Shown in pieces: positions 41,154 through 53,304 of a DNA stretch of 64,000 nucleotides. The DNA lies in assembly GCA_022813625.1 (NCBI GenBank), contig JAKLMB010000010.1, forward strand, positions 62,001 through 126,000, given 5' to 3'. Under the pieces are notes generated by a model that searched no databases, had not been told where the DNA came from, and saw nothing but the letters and a program-made list of their open reading frames with translations. Origin of the DNA: Aaosphaeria pasadenensis. Taxonomy: Eukaryota; Ascomycota; Dothideomycetes; Pleosporales. Positions within the stretch are counted from its first letter, which is position 1. Each line of letters begins with the position of its first letter. A program made the translations under genes and the position numbers.

Positions 41154-42708
41154 GGCTTCATAGCAGATTATGACTGGCTCGGACTGGTACAATGACGTCG
41201 GAGAAGAATCCTGGGGATGTAGTTGGAGAAGCTCTTAATGTGAGAGCCAGAAAGGAGTATATATTCAAACAAAAAAAAGAGTGGTCCCAACTATGCACCC
41301 CGCTGCTGCGAAACTAACGAACACGCGTTTCGAGGCTGTGGTGCTGCTCCTCTCAAGCACGGCCTGTGAATGACGACGCGGTCCTATTGCAATGCAGGGG
41401 TTTAAGCCAGAACAGTGGGTTCGTGTGGCGGCGCACTGTTTCTATTTCAAGAACATCCAATCAGATCTGCTCAATGCTGAAACCACGTGACGTCACCAAA
41501 GATGCCCTCCTTCTTTTTCCGCGTATTCATCACGATTAAGTAACTATACTATTCTCCAGTTACTGATAAATAAGACATGCTCAGGTTCGTATTCCAAAAC
41601 GGAGCATCGATCGTTTCCGAGATACGCATATCTATTCCACAGTGTCAGTGCAGCGATCCACAACGATTTTGTGATGGCCAAGTACCTAACCTAGAGATGA
41701 ACAAAGACATCAATCATATCAAAGGCGTACTGAATCCAAAGATTCCTTTGGAGCTATATTTGGTTCAGCCCGATTTTTGAGATGATTCTATCTCAGGCAT
41801 CTCTTTGGCTTCTTACACATCATATTGTCCCAGATGAAGCATGGAAACGACTGTAGGGCAAGTACTCAGGTACCTACCTAGGTACCAAGGTGGATAGGCA
41901 TCCATACTCTTGTGTTAAATGCATTGGTAAAAACGCAGCTGCTACATTATTGATACCGAGTCACGATAATTACTTCGCCAGGAGAGTTGAGCTTTAAAGT
42001 TGATTTATTGATGATTAGCGCTTCATGATCTTCAAAGACAGCCAACAGTGCACCCGTTTACTCCCGCCGTTTCCCCGTATAATATTACGTACGGCGTATT
42101 CGTATGCGCGAAACGGCGTTAAGTGAGCCAGCCCATTTCCTTTGATGGGAGATCAGTCTGAGGCCGAATTAATTCAACTTTGTCTTAGATGCACAAGCTC
42201 GGACCGTCTGGCGAAAGAAATTGTCATCTACCGTAGTGTAGCTCGCGTGTAATGCAGCCTCGGGTGTCGCTTTCTGAGTTTCTCAGCATCGAAACAACGA
42301 TCTACAATGCAAGATACAGAGTCAAACACACTTTTATTGAGCGCCAAATGGTCGAAACTACAAGTCCAGAATGCCGAGTTCCTAATCTGGTGAGGACCCT
42401 GGAAAACAATGAGGGGAAAGAATAGGGTTATCACATATTAGCCTTGTGCGGATATAATTATATTACAATTCTCTTTTCCCAACTATTCCCAGCCATTAAA
42501 ATGCTTTAACAAAAACTCGACATTTGTCGGCCCCTCATATACAATAGATAAACCGTGTTGTTCATAAATATGTACAATTATTCGTCCTGCGATTACTCGT
42601 AATGCCTCCCAATCATAGCTGCGCCCCTAGTACCCAGACCTTATACCACCTAGTTAACCATTGCACCTCGAAATTCTATCGGCCCGTACCCCCAAAAGCT
42701 CACTGAAT
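41154..42708. other. 1.5-kb intergenic region
   Basis: It lies between two minus-strand genes. It contains a TACCTACCTAGGTACC-type repeat at about 41869-41886, related to the 20-bp palindrome near 11.4 kb, and AT-rich stretches at 42440-42560. No supported coding sequence. Confidence 0.4.
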
Positions 42709-43767
42709 TCATGAATCCTCTACTTCCCTGATCAATGACCACAATCGGGTCAATGATTCGGATGTAATGTGGCCAGCGATCATGATCTGATTGCTGATGG
42801 ATATCTTCTCTGTGACCAGATGAACGGAGGTTAGACTGCCGAAGGGGTGGCAGATTGATTCAATCTCCAATGGTTGGTGCACCAGAGACTGTGAATTGCC
42901 ATAACAGTCCTTCTCGACAAGTCCAACGTATTCGTGGAAAACTGCCCGTGACTTGGCCTTCTCAATGCCCCTATGGCCAAAAGTTGTTGCGTCCGCAACT
43001 TTGATATGCTCAGAAAACTTTGAGACCACAATGCCAAACCGACCCTTCATCTGCATAAGTGCAGTGGAGCCAGAGCGCGACCTGACAGTGCTATTACTGA
43101 CTCTATCGTGATGAACTGTAAATGGCCTTAAATAGTAGATGATGTCTCCAGGTTCTAGCATACCCATGCAGTATACAGTAATGGTATTGAATGAATCCCA
43201 CATGTGGTCGATGATGCGCCTCACATATGGAATCTCGCCATCGAACTGAAGCTCTGAGGACGGTCCGCAGTGCGAGTATCTTTTAGAAATTTGGGACTGT
43301 ACCTCAGGTTTGATCAACCGGATCGATCGCTTTGATTCGGTTGATTCGGTTGATCTTTTGGAATCAGTAACTAACACACTGTCTGTCACCCCACCACTTC
43401 CTCGGCTTATACAAGCTAACCTCTTTTCAACATTCAGCGGGCTTTGCTTATTTTCCTGGCCTTCTTTTATCCATGGTAGAGACTTGGATGGCCGATTACT
43501 GGGCGAGGAGCTACTTCTCGTCGTGTCAACAGAACTATCCGGATATAGATCACCATAAGTCACGAGCGACCTTCCAATAATTGGCGGCGCCTCAAACTTT
43601 GGACCCTTCGGGAGGCCACTGCACTGTTGAAAACGCCTTCGGTCGTCCCAACCCCCTCTCCTTTCTGCAGGGGTGGCAAATCGTCGAGGATAACCATCTG
43701 TGCGCGATGGATACGGTCGATACTCTGTAGGTTGGGGCCTATGGCTGTAGTGTCTGTTAGCGGGCAT
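42709..43767 (-). CDS. Fungal protein, weakly DUF6590-like
   Basis: A single exon of 352 residues. The first 150 residues are disordered (RHYSHRPQPTEYRPYPS, Arg- and Ser-rich). The C-terminal ~180 residues form a folded region: MLEPGDIIYYLRPFTVHH, MKGRFGIVVSKFSEHIKVADATTFGHRGI, then VFHEYVGLVEKD and SVHLVTEKISISNQIMIAGHITSESLTRL. The order 'GD-I-x-Y...GRFGIVVSKF...' loosely resembles fungal DUF6590 proteins, whose function is unknown. Not certain; it could be a lineage-specific gene. Confidence 0.65.
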   Translation of the reverse strand: MPANRHYSHRPQPTEYRPYPSRTDGYPRRFATPAERRGGWDDRRRFQQCSGLPKGPKFEAPPIIGRSLVTYGDLYPDSSVDTTRSSSSPSNRPSKSLPWIKEGQENKQSPLNVEKRLACISRGSGGVTDSVLVTDSKRSTESTESKRSIRLIKPEVQSQISKRYSHCGPSSELQFDGEIPYVRRIIDHMWDSFNTITVYCMGMLEPGDIIYYLRPFTVHHDRVSNSTVRSRSGSTALMQMKGRFGIVVSKFSEHIKVADATTFGHRGIEKAKSRAVFHEYVGLVEKDCYGNSQSLVHQPLEIESICHPFGSLTSVHLVTEKISISNQIMIAGHITSESLTRLWSLIREVEDS

Positions 43768-44500
43768 TTTGTATTTTCATATGAATTCTTAACAATTTCT
43801 TGACTTCTTTTGCTGTGCGGAGTCTACCTGAGATTCCGAGATGATTCTTGATCTACAAAGTCAATGGAGTCGTAAAGTGATTGAATTAGTGATTATGGGA
43901 AATGCGCAGGAACACCTACGAGGCATGTATATATAATTTTTGAGCATTGTGGCATAACATGAACAATTTGCGTTGTGTGATAGCCATGAAGTTGATATAC
44001 TATTGGCCTCCACAAATAAATCTTGGTGTCTCTGAAACTTGTTTCTAAACAACTCTCATGTACATGATGACATTGTACAATCCTTCTTGTTAAGATAAAC
44101 ATAGGATTTTGGCAACGAGCTATCATGTCTTATAGTATATAGATCTGACTCTCAAGAAAATTAGAAACTTCTGTTCATAGTAGTCACTCCATAACATTAT
44201 GTGCTTCAAGACAAAGCAAAATACCCATGTTTGTCAAACAGCAGAGACAAAGCAAGCGAAACCACAAGGGGGCGGGATTATTGCTCTTTGTTCTGCCCGA
44301 TGTCTTGAATCTGTAGCTTGGTCTTTGTTGTCCAGGATCTCATAGGTGCCGGTGACCACCCTGAATGACTAGTGATAACCAACATTGATATCCAGGGCTC
44401 TTCCTTACTCTTCTACCACTCTTACCCTGGCACATATTGCAAATTTCTCTACGTACATTTTGGGCATACATCAAACTCTTCTCGAAGATATCACTTGATC
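43768..44500. other. Divergent intergenic region
   Basis: 733 bp between two divergent hypothetical genes; AT-rich, with no element I can name. Confidence 0.35.
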
Positions 44501-45217
44501 ATGACTCCATCGACCTCACGAAAGGAGGATTCGCCTCCCAAACATCCGCATCAACCCAATCCTACCCGTCAACCTCTTCCTTTCGCCCAAAAATCACGTC
44601 TCGTCGTAACCAATCAAAAGGCCCATCCTACCCAACCTTCAACACCACAGACCTCCCTTCTCCTCTCACTTTCACTGGCCCAGAAGATACATAACCTAAT
44701 CCTGGCATCACGCCAGATCGAGCAATTTGCCCATGGCACATTCAATAGCGCCGAAAGTGAGAAGAATGTGGCGAAGCGCATTGAAAATGTTATTTCTCTG
44801 TATAATTCGCTACGGGAAGAAGTGGAGTGCGAATTGGAGTGCGTATGGGTGAATGCAGGATTGATTCCAGCACAACTACCAACATTTCCCGTCGCCAACA
44901 ACGGAGTCATCGATACTCACAGGAATAAGGGGATGAAGAGAAAGAGATCAATGGAAGAAGAAATTCATCAAGAGAATAGAAACAAAAAGCAGAAGACCGA
45001 AGGAATTACGTACGACAAAGCGATCGAGGGCGAACGTGAGGGCGATTGGTCAGCACCCACTCTCTTGCAGCCGATCGGCGAATCCAATACTTCGATTCCA
45101 TTGACCAAGTATGAGAAGTACAAAATGAACACTTGGGGTTTCGAGAGTGCGTGGGGTTGTGGCGAACCGGTCATGGATTTGCAGATGAGCCCGCTTGCGT
45201 ACCCGGTACAAGCATGA
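44501..45217 (+). CDS. Predicted nuclear protein of unknown function
   Basis: ATG 44501 (MTPSTSRKEDS) begins 238 residues; the frame is open upstream to 44372 but that part looks untranslated. A Pro/Ser-rich start is followed by one helical stretch (LSLAQKIHNLILASRQIEQFAHGTFNSAESEKNVAKRIENVISLYNSLREEVECEL, described in part) and basic clusters KGMKRKRS and NRNKKQKTE, a good nuclear localisation signal. The C-terminus carries several aromatic residues (YEKYKMNTWGFESAWGCGE). No family recognised; probably conserved within close relatives. Confidence 0.6.
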   Translation: MTPSTSRKEDSPPKHPHQPNPTRQPLPFAQKSRLVVTNQKAHPTQPSTPQTSLLLSLSLAQKIHNLILASRQIEQFAHGTFNSAESEKNVAKRIENVISLYNSLREEVECELECVWVNAGLIPAQLPTFPVANNGVIDTHRNKGMKRKRSMEEEIHQENRNKKQKTEGITYDKAIEGEREGDWSAPTLLQPIGESNTSIPLTKYEKYKMNTWGFESAWGCGEPVMDLQMSPLAYPVQA

Positions 45218-45430
45218 TTTCATACAACAAGTGGAGCACATTAGACTTGAAGCAGCAAACGTAACATTAGTATGTCGAAGATTGTTTCAAAGAATATCAC
45301 CGCAGAGTTAACCAGGTCATAGCTACAGTTAGGTATGATTGGGAGACGTATAATAATTCCTACACCGATGAGCGCTCACTATCGACGCTACGAAGACTGG
45401 GATATGTGAAAATCCATCGCAAAGCCTTTC

Positions 45431-47315
45431 TTACGCACCAAGATACCAGCCCTTACCCCCAGCAATACGCGGGTAGGTAGTTTCAGGCACTATGTTAAAT
45501 AAACTACGGTGTATCGCAATCAATGCCTTATCCGTCTTTTGGCCTTCAATAACAGCCGATATGTTAGTCTCGCTTGCACCTGCCAATACATTAAGCATAC
45601 TTTACTTTCTCACAGTATTTGATGGTGTGTGAATTGTGCGTACCTTGTGAGATCATCTCAATGTTTATATCATTATCTGCGAGAACGTTGAAAAACTTCG
45701 CACTTGTTCCTGTCATCTGCTTCAGGCCATCGCCAATCAGGCTGATGATAGCCATATTGGCAAGAATATCGACGGTGCCGAATCGGTCAAAGGCTTGAAG
45801 AGCAGAAGCAAGGTCAAGGTCCGTGATTGAGACTGTCTCATATTCGTTCAAGCTGTCTCTATGAACTGGTGTCACAGTTTGTCCTTCGGAGGAGCGAACG
45901 GCTAGTGACACGTTCATCTCGCTCGACGAGATGAGATCGATTTTCAGGTCATGCTGTTCCACAACTGCGAAGATCTTTGCAAGGTAACTAGCGGCGCTAC
46001 AAGAGCGGTCGCGTGTTTGGATGTTCAGTACTACCATGTTCTGCTTAACACTGACCGCGACTGGTTTGATTGGAAGCTCCTTGGGACCGCCGGTGTTTCG
46101 GTTTATGGGTTTGACGGAGAAATTCTGAACAGGATCCGCCTTGACGGGTTCAATCTTTGTTCCTGGAGATCCAGGGTTCATGACGTTTTTGATCCGGATG
46201 GGGATGTTTGCCTGCATGACATGCTCCATAGTGGAGGGGTGTATGACCTCTGCTCCATAGAAAGCAAGTTCCGCAGCCTCGGATGGAGAGATGGATTTCA
46301 GCAAGGAGGCTGTAGGAACCTTACGTGGATCTGCATTGAAGACACCATCAACCTCCTTCCAGATCTGCAGTTCTTGGGCTCCCAGCGAAACGGCGACCAA
46401 TGCTGCACAGAGGTCAGAATATCCCCTGCCGACACTTTTCAGCAAGCCTCCCGGCATGCCCCCAAAGAACCCAGTGATGATCGGTATGCCATGCTTGCAA
46501 TCTCGATCAATGCGACTCGAGATTTCATGCGTTATCGCTTCGAAAAGCGATTTGTCTACTTGCCGCGAGGGTGACACATCTTTAGAATAAGATGCAAGAA
46601 GGTCGTATAAATCAATGCAGACAGCGGTGACATTTAAAGAGCGGAAAAGAGCTGTCAAGAACAAACAGCTCAGCTTCTCTCCCCTACTTATTATGAAATC
46701 CCGGTCATGCTCGCTCAAGCATTGAGTTTGCTGAACACAGCGTAAGACCATCGAAACCTGCGCAAGCTCCGCTTCGATCGCTTGAAAGAGCTGACTGACG
46801 ATTTCGACAACGCCTATGACTCTCTCTGCGGCCATGAAATGCTCATGTTTGATTGTCGCAATGATGGCCTGAAAATCTCTTGAGCCCGGTAGCTGTGCCT
46901 CATGAATTGCCCGGAAAAGCCTTGCCAGCCCACGTCAGTTGGGCGTCCATATTTCCGATATATGACTGCTGGGGGTTCGATCCATACCTACTCGTGGTTC
47001 CAGTGTCTTTACTTGCATCACTACGAGCGGAACAAACAACTGCTACACGGGCTTCACCCAGCCGCTGAGATCTACAAGAATATTAAAACCCCACTTCGTC
47101 TTTAACTTTGCAATTCAGGGGATTTTATTTAATTAGGAAGGAATTATAATCACTCACCCGATGATAGCAGCTTTCACCTTCGTTGGAAACTTTCCTATGC
47201 TCGTTCCACCGAATTTCTGGACCACCCATTGCGGTTGTGAAGAGAGGGAAGAATGCGCGTTATCGGCACATTCACTGGAAGAAATTCCATGAAGAGTTTC
47301 GATTTGTATGGGCAT
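45431..47315 (-). CDS. Aspartokinase (aspartate kinase), divergent copy
   Basis: Exons 47315-47158, 47071-46988, 46920-45644 and 45579-45431 give 555 residues, a full Hom3-type length. The first exon gives QKFGGTSIGKFP (Lys33, ATP/aspartate site); the second ends in TTSR, joining LFRAIHEAQ at the third. Further landmarks: ISRGEKLS, PIITGFFGG, GRGYSDLCAALVAVSLGA, WKEVDGVFNADPRKVP, SPSEAAELAFYGAEVIHPSTM, IPIRIKNVMNPGSPGT. Two ACT-type regulatory domains follow, ending with INIEMISQGASETNISAVIEG from the last exon. It phosphorylates L-aspartate, the first step to homoserine, threonine and methionine. Several residues differ from the usual fungal sequence (FGGMPGG where FGPVPGG is typical), so this may be a second, pathway-specific copy, possibly with changed feedback control. 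Its neighbours are also linked to methionine-type metabolism. Confidence 0.93.
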
Positions 47316-48187
47316 GATGAATTGGAAATGTAGAATTTTATTGACACAAATATTTTGCTAGATCTTTAAAAATCTACGTATTTGAAGACCTGGGGGTTCG
47401 GGTGGGCATTCCCAGAACACCCAACCCTGAAATTGGCCTGACAAAACAGGAACCAAACAGTATACGCAGACCTGTCCGATTGCTCAAAAGCTTACGAAAT
47501 GGCGTTCGGTCATTTTCTTGCAAAAGATTATTGATCGCCCGCATGTTCACTGAATTTACAAGTGACCACACCTTTTTTTTATCTCAGCGCTAAGCCCATT
47601 CACCGGCCCACACTCTCGATCCGCCCCGGCGCGCCCCCTCACACCCGCGTGCTGCATGTCTGCGGGGGTGGGATGCAGCTAATCGACGGAAAGTGGATGC
47701 AACGTGCGATCTTCGATCCAAACCATAAACCCTGTTATAGAAACATGCGGCTTACCGGACTGGGAACTGCATGCGTACAGAGTGTCATGGCATGTCACAA
47801 CGTAGGTTGGGCTCGTGGGTGTTTTGGACCTGGGTAGACGAAGTGGATGAAATGACACTTGCTGGATACTCATGTTCAAATCGTCGATCGGAAAAATCAG
47901 GATAATTTGGTATGCATTGTACGGAGTATGCATTGCTACTACTCCCTTCATCGAGATCACCAATTTGTTGTCTATCTGCAGGCATTATTCAGATGCAGGC
48001 GTTGAATTTCGCAGCTGAAATTATTGATAGCATCCGTTGATCATAGTGCTTTATTACTTTTGGATATGAGATGTAGGAAAGGTGGATAGTCTTGCTTGGG
48101 CATCTAGATACGGCAATTGCAACGGGAGTCAATCACCCATTCACTGAAACCGACAGGTATTCAGTCGATCCTTGTTCTCTTGTTCCA
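47316..48187. other. Intergenic region, aspartokinase to peptide transporter
   Basis: 872 bp between two minus-strand genes, with a GC-rich patch near 47615-47650. No supported coding sequence. Confidence 0.4.
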
Positions 48188-50182
48188 TCATGCCCTCGTC
48201 TTCTCGTCCTCCCTATCGTCCTGCAATGCACTCTTGTCCCCCTCCAAAACTGCATCATTCAAATCCTCATCAATAGCATCTAGCTTTCTAAACGCACCCC
48301 AAAACACACCTGCATTGAGCGCCATGACGCCTGTCAAACTGCCATAGACGACCACCATATTCGGATCCTCTGCAACGGGGCTAATCGCCATGCCGAGTGC
48401 ACTTCCAACACCGGCCATGAATACACTAATAGCCTGCACGCAGCTCTTCATCCTGGCGGGCGCTTTGCTGTACGCATACTCGTAGCTCGTTGTCAGGGCG
48501 AGCAACTCAGAGAACGCCATGGCAACGTAAATGGGTGTTTGTAGAAAAACATTCACATGGTTTGGGATCGTGCCACCATTTGATGCTGGACAGTTTAGTG
48601 GGGATGTGTGGCATGGAGGGGTGTCGTAAACAAGCTGCTGGATTCCCGTCGCGAGGGCGAGGGAAAGCGCCATGAAGAGAAACCCGACCGCTAGACGAGA
48701 TATTGGGCGGAAGGGAATGCGATGGCGTTGCAGGAACGGATATAGCCAATTCTGGAAGATGGGACCGAAGATTATGCAGGCTACTGGGTTGAGTGTTTTG
48801 AAAAGGTCGTTTGGGATGCCGTAGGTTTGCATGGCCGCGGCTTGAGAGATTAAGTTGTTGAAGGCTTGGCCCCAGCAAAGCCAGAAGATTGGGAGGCCGA
48901 GGCTAGAATTGAAAAGTTAGTCAAAGGTTTGCGTAAGTCAGGGGTAAAGGGTCCTTACGAGACTCGACATGCTAAAAGGGCGCGTTTGATGTCGTCGATG
49001 AACTTGTCGTCCCAGGTGACGGTTCGACCATAGTTTTCGAGCTGTGGCCCGGGCTTCGCGTTGTCCATGTTGAATCCGCTCCGGCACGCATAGATGCAGG
49101 CCTTGAAGGCTTGGGGCATGATGTTTCCACGAGCCGGTTCATGAACTGTGCCGGATTGTTAGTCAAAGAAACATTGTATGTGTTAATAAATCAGGTGGCA
49201 CTCACCAAATTTGGTTCTCCAAATCACTAGGATGAGAACCGATATCCACAATGAAATGAATGACAGCAAGTAAGCAGCCCAGAAGCCTACATACTGCTCT
49301 AGCAACGTCGTTGCCAGCCCACCTAGCGATCCGATATTGATCATCCTAAGATTCCATTAGCCGATTGCTAGAATCAATATGAGATCAGGCGTGCATACCA
49401 ATACCACATATTGTAGATATACTGGACTGTCAGGGTACGATCCACAATAACTCGCTCGCCGGACTTCAAAGTTTGTACCCTCAGTTCAGTCTCAGTGTAC
49501 TGATCCGCTACAAATGGCGAGACGGTAGTTTTGACGCCACCAGCACCGATGCCAATTAGCACCATGGCAACGGCGAGTCCACCGCCACCAGCACTGGCCT
49601 TTAGAGCAGGTGGTAGTGCCGTTAGGAAGAGAACTAGCAAGCCTAACAGCTCAAGCCTGATGAAACATCAGTTTTTCTAAACATGACTGACGCCTTCAAA
49701 AAAGGCCTGAAAACAACACTGGATTTTTGGCAAGAGAGATTAACGTACGCAAAGCTTCCTAGGATAGCCCGATATCTCCCGGTCCACTTGTCGGCCACTA
49801 CAGCCATAGGTACTGGGGTGATGAAACCAAACGTGATAAACGCGTAGTTTACTATGGTTGCCTTTGCCTGGCCCATACCTAACGCGCCCGGACGGAAGGG
49901 GTCGTTGATGCTGTTTTGCATGTAATTCTGGAAGGGAGCGCTGGCACCGTAGAAGGCAAAGCGCTCGAACATCCCCATGAAAGCCGCGGCCCAGACTGTC
50001 CATGGTATACTATCGCGAGTGCGACGAAGAGTTATGAGGTCTGATGTTGAAATGGAAGGGGATGAGGCTGGGGCAGAGGTTGATTGGGATGGGGATTGAT
50101 GTCTGTATTGATGTGAGACGTTTTCGGACGAGAAGGCGTCAGAGCCATGTTGGGGTGTCGCGTTCACTGGTTTCTCCGCCAT
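48188..50182 (-). CDS. POT/PTR2-family proton-coupled peptide transporter
   Basis: Five exons, 50182-49749, 49656-49399, 49345-49206, 49145-48959 and 48902-48188 (introns 92, 53, 60 and 56 nt), give 577 residues. Start chosen at MAEKPVN, the first ATG in frame. A Ser/Pro-rich cytosolic N-terminus precedes FERFAFYGASAPFQNYMQN, which holds the POT ExxER-like region reduced to FER. Then come GAGGVKTTVSPFVADQY, YNMWYWMINIGSLGG (PTR2 signature region), and a long hydrophobic C-terminal half with FNNLISQAAAM and FLQTPIYVAMAFSELLALTTSYEYAYSKAP. About 12 spans are expected. The family imports di- and tripeptides and, in some members, other small metabolites. The usual first Glu of the ExxER motif is missing here (MFERF), so proton coupling may be modified. 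It lies in a group with amino-acid-metabolism genes. Confidence 0.93.
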
Positions 50183-51608
50183 GGTGGTGGTGTTCAAGGT
50201 GAGTCTGTCGTGCTGAGGATTCTAATGCTTGTGGTTATGAGGGTACCATGGTAAAGCGAGTAGATATTGTTGGTTCTCTCTGTAACAGATTGACCTTGTG
50301 CGGGCGCAGTGTTGAGGTGTTTGGGAAGTGTACTCCGTAAAGGTAGCTTGAAATGTCGTGCGATGTATGAAGTCATAACCTTGCATGGGGTAACAAAGAC
50401 GGTGAGTCGGGCGTTTGTTCGATTCCGTGCGTGGGTGGGCATGTGGCACAGCGGTTGATCACAAACAAACAAGCAATCAGGCTGCAGCAGTGCAGATGTA
50501 ACAACATGCCATAATTCGATCCTATTACGCCGTCGTCCATGTCGAGTTGGACACCACTCCGTCGATCTCATGTACGACCTGCTGACCTTTGGGGTTGACT
50601 GAGGTCCAAAGACTCCCGGACTCCATGCAATGCGGAAATAAGCTCAAATCTCTCGGCGTCGCCGCATGGGATTCTTCTCGCCGACGTAAGAATGCCATCC
50701 TAATGGCATTCTTGTTTCAATCTGTTGTTGGCCCGAATGCGCATACTTGCCCTCCCCCCGCGGAGTCCACCTTTACCCGCCGCCATCCTCCTGTTCGTGC
50801 ATACGGAGTACACTACCCGTACATTACAATAAGCAGGCCATAATGGAACGCAGGCGAAAGGGGATTGGCCCGTTCAGGTAGAGCCCATACAAGACACGCA
50901 CATCTTCCTTCTTTAAACGGTTAAAACGTCCTCGGACCAACAATCTCACATACATGAAAGCTGCCAAGGGTAAGCGGCAGAGCGAAGCAACGGGAGCGGA
51001 TGCGGGAGAGTCCCTAAAGGATTAGCTCTTACGATTAGTCCATACTTCCTGTCCATACATACGTACATTTGTCTATGTGTAGTGTACGTATGCACAGTGA
51101 CAACACACTGTATGTGTGTGTGTGGGTGTGTTGTGTTCATGTAGAAGAGTTGAAGCTTGACGTGCTACCCCTTGCTAGTGGCGTGCGAACTTAATTTCGA
51201 CTACGGCCAAGCCACAATAACGCATCTCCTCTCCAACACAGTGTACGATCGTCACTCCTCCTCAACACCACTCCTCCCGTCATCCATCTCCACCTCCAAT
51301 ACCTTTTCTCTATTCACCATTCCCTCAACCTCGGGCCGTTGATTGCTCTACGTTCCCCGCGAGGACCTGCGTCAGCTAAAATGGCTTTGCCACATATGCT
51401 CGGGATAAGGCAATAGCACTCGGAACATTCAATCGAATAGGTTGACACGCGATTGTCAAATCCTTTCTCATTCATGCAAGATGTATCTCAACAAAACTTG
51501 TAACTGCAATATTGGGACAATACTGAGAACGTGGAATGAATCTCCAATCAAAAGACACTGAGCTGGGATTTGAGACTTCCACCTATGGGTAACTGTCCGA
51601 AAAAAGGA
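50183..51608. other. 1.4-kb intergenic region with GT microsatellite
   Basis: Upstream of the transporter and downstream of the PLP enzyme. It holds a TGTGTGTG tract (about 51111-51133), pyrimidine-rich stretches, and no supported coding sequence. Confidence 0.45.
51111..51133. repeat. TG/GT microsatellite
   Basis: An alternating TG tract interrupted by GGG, continued by GTGTTGTGTT. Confidence 0.6.
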
Positions 51609-53304
51609 TCACTCGTATGGAGCAGCTACGCCATTCACACCATTCACACCGTTCGTACCATTCGTACCATTCATTCCGTTCACACCGTTCACGCCGTTCA
51701 CGCCGTTCACGCCATTTGTCGAGAACTTCTGTATTGGCTTATCCAGAGCATCGAGGGACTGCTCCAGATCATCAATGATATCCAGAAAGTTTTCAGTGCC
51801 TGCTGACAGGCGAATCAAATCCTCTGTTACCCCACCCGCAATTCTGTCTTCGGGTTCGAGCTGGCGATGAGTTGTCGACCAAGGATGCCCGATAATTGAT
51901 TTCGAGTCCCCAATACTGATAATCGTCAGTTCACTGATACAATGTGTAATACCATCAAGATTCTAAAGAGTACAACATACTTTGCCGCGTTGATAATGAG
52001 CCTAAGACCGTCAATTAGTCTTAGTGCAGCAGGAGCGCCTCCCCTGATACCGAACGTAAAAACGCTCGAGAGTCCATTCTTGTTGTATCTCTTTGCAATT
52101 TCATGCGATGGGTGTGATTTGAACCCCAGATGCGACACCCATGCAATTTTCGGGTGCTGGCGGAGCCATAGTGCAACTTCCATGGCGTTGAAAGCTTGTC
52201 GCTCGCACCGTAGTGAAAGTGTCTCCATCCCAATAAGCAGTTGCTGTGCCGCTTGCGCACTGAGCGTACTTCCATAATCACGAAGCTGGTTGAACCTGAG
52301 ATACAGCGCGAATGCTTCAGATCCGAATCGGCTCCAAAGACTGGTCCCTGGCTTACCATCTTCTGTGGCGTGGAGCTGAGGGAACCGTGAAGCGTTTTGT
52401 TCCCAGTCGAATTTGCCGCTATCGATTACGACTCCCCCTAGAGTTGTCCCATGGCCGCCGATCCATTTTGTTGCCGAATGGACTATGATATCGACACCAT
52501 GGTCGAACGGGCGGCAGAAGAATCCACCCGCAGTGAACGTAGCATCGATCTAAACCATCGTTAGTAAGTCATCGTACATTTTCAGGGATCCTGAGCGTAC
52601 CGCAACTGGAATTCCTGCGCTATGCGCTTCTCCTACAAGAAGTTCGTAGTCCGGCAGTGTCAGTCGAGGGTTTCCGATACTTTCACTGAACACCAGCTTT
52701 GTGTTACTATCAACTAAGGCGCGGAAGTCTTTGGCGGTATAATCATCAGGGAGAAACCTCGTTTGGATCCCGAGATTTGGTAGAAGAACCTCAAATTGAT
52801 GAAAAGTCCCACAATAAAGGCTGCGGGTTGAGATGATGTTGTCGCCGGCTTTTGCAAGAGCTAAAACCGTCATCAATACCGCTGCGGCGCCAGTGGCCAC
52901 CGCGACAGCGTGCTCGCCGCCTTCGAGAGCTAGGATGCGCTTTTCAAATGCTTCAACTGTGGGCTTCACCGCTGTGAGCTCACACGGTCAACATATATGC
53001 ACTAGGAGCTTACATTTCCGAATCGACTGTAACTGAATCCCCTCTTGCTGAGATCGAATACCTGGACTGCGTCTGCAGATTTATGAAAGCGAAAGGACTG
53101 ATTTCATCAACCTGGCGAAATATACAGACAAAAGTAGCAAGGTTCACATACCACAGAGGTGTCAATTGGGATAGTGCAGGAGCGGTTGTCTTCGCTGCTG
53201 TACTCACTATGTTTACAATTAGCATCTACACCAGAATCGGGATAGAAAACGCACTCTCCATGAATCTGGATGGTCTCAAAGCGACGATTTGCTTTTTCGG
53301 TCAT
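51609..53304 (-). CDS. Cys/Met-metabolism PLP enzyme (O-acetylhomoserine sulfhydrylase-like)
   Basis: Exons 53304-53152, 53097-53014, 52963-52601, 52549-51981 and 51915-51609 give 491 residues. Inside the first exon an in-frame stretch GTGCGT...TGCTAAT...CAG (57 or 60 nt, tandem acceptors) is probably a further intron, which would give 471-472. Family sequence: RFETIQIHG, GFSYSRFGNPTVEAFEKRI, GAAAVLMTVLALAKAGDNII, SESIGNPRLTLPDYELL, IDATFTAGGFF, VHSATKWIGGHGTTLGG (PLP-binding Lys in SATKW), IGDSKSIIGHPWSTTHRQL, IRLSAGTEN. This is closest to O-acetylhomoserine aminocarboxypropyltransferases (homocysteine or variant thiol addition); a gamma-lyase is possible. IDATFTAGG replaces the usual VDNTFGAGG. 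The C-terminus carries an Asn-Gly-Val repeat tail not normal for the family. Confidence 0.92.
51634..51717 (-). repeat. In-frame 9-nt minisatellite encoding (Asn-Gly-Val) repeats
   Basis: About nine copies of a 9-base unit (TTCACGCCG and variants on the plus strand), read on the minus strand as NGV, NGM and NGT units at the C-terminus of the PLP enzyme. The last residues are AAPYE. Confidence 0.9.

Noticed and set aside
46960..46990. GGTTCGATCC, T-loop-like sequence of a tRNA
   Set aside because: It lies in an aspartokinase intron and no acceptor or anticodon stems are found around it.
51634..51717. CRISPR-like short repeat array
   Set aside because: The units are contiguous 9-mers without spacers, in frame inside a protein gene; this is a eukaryote.
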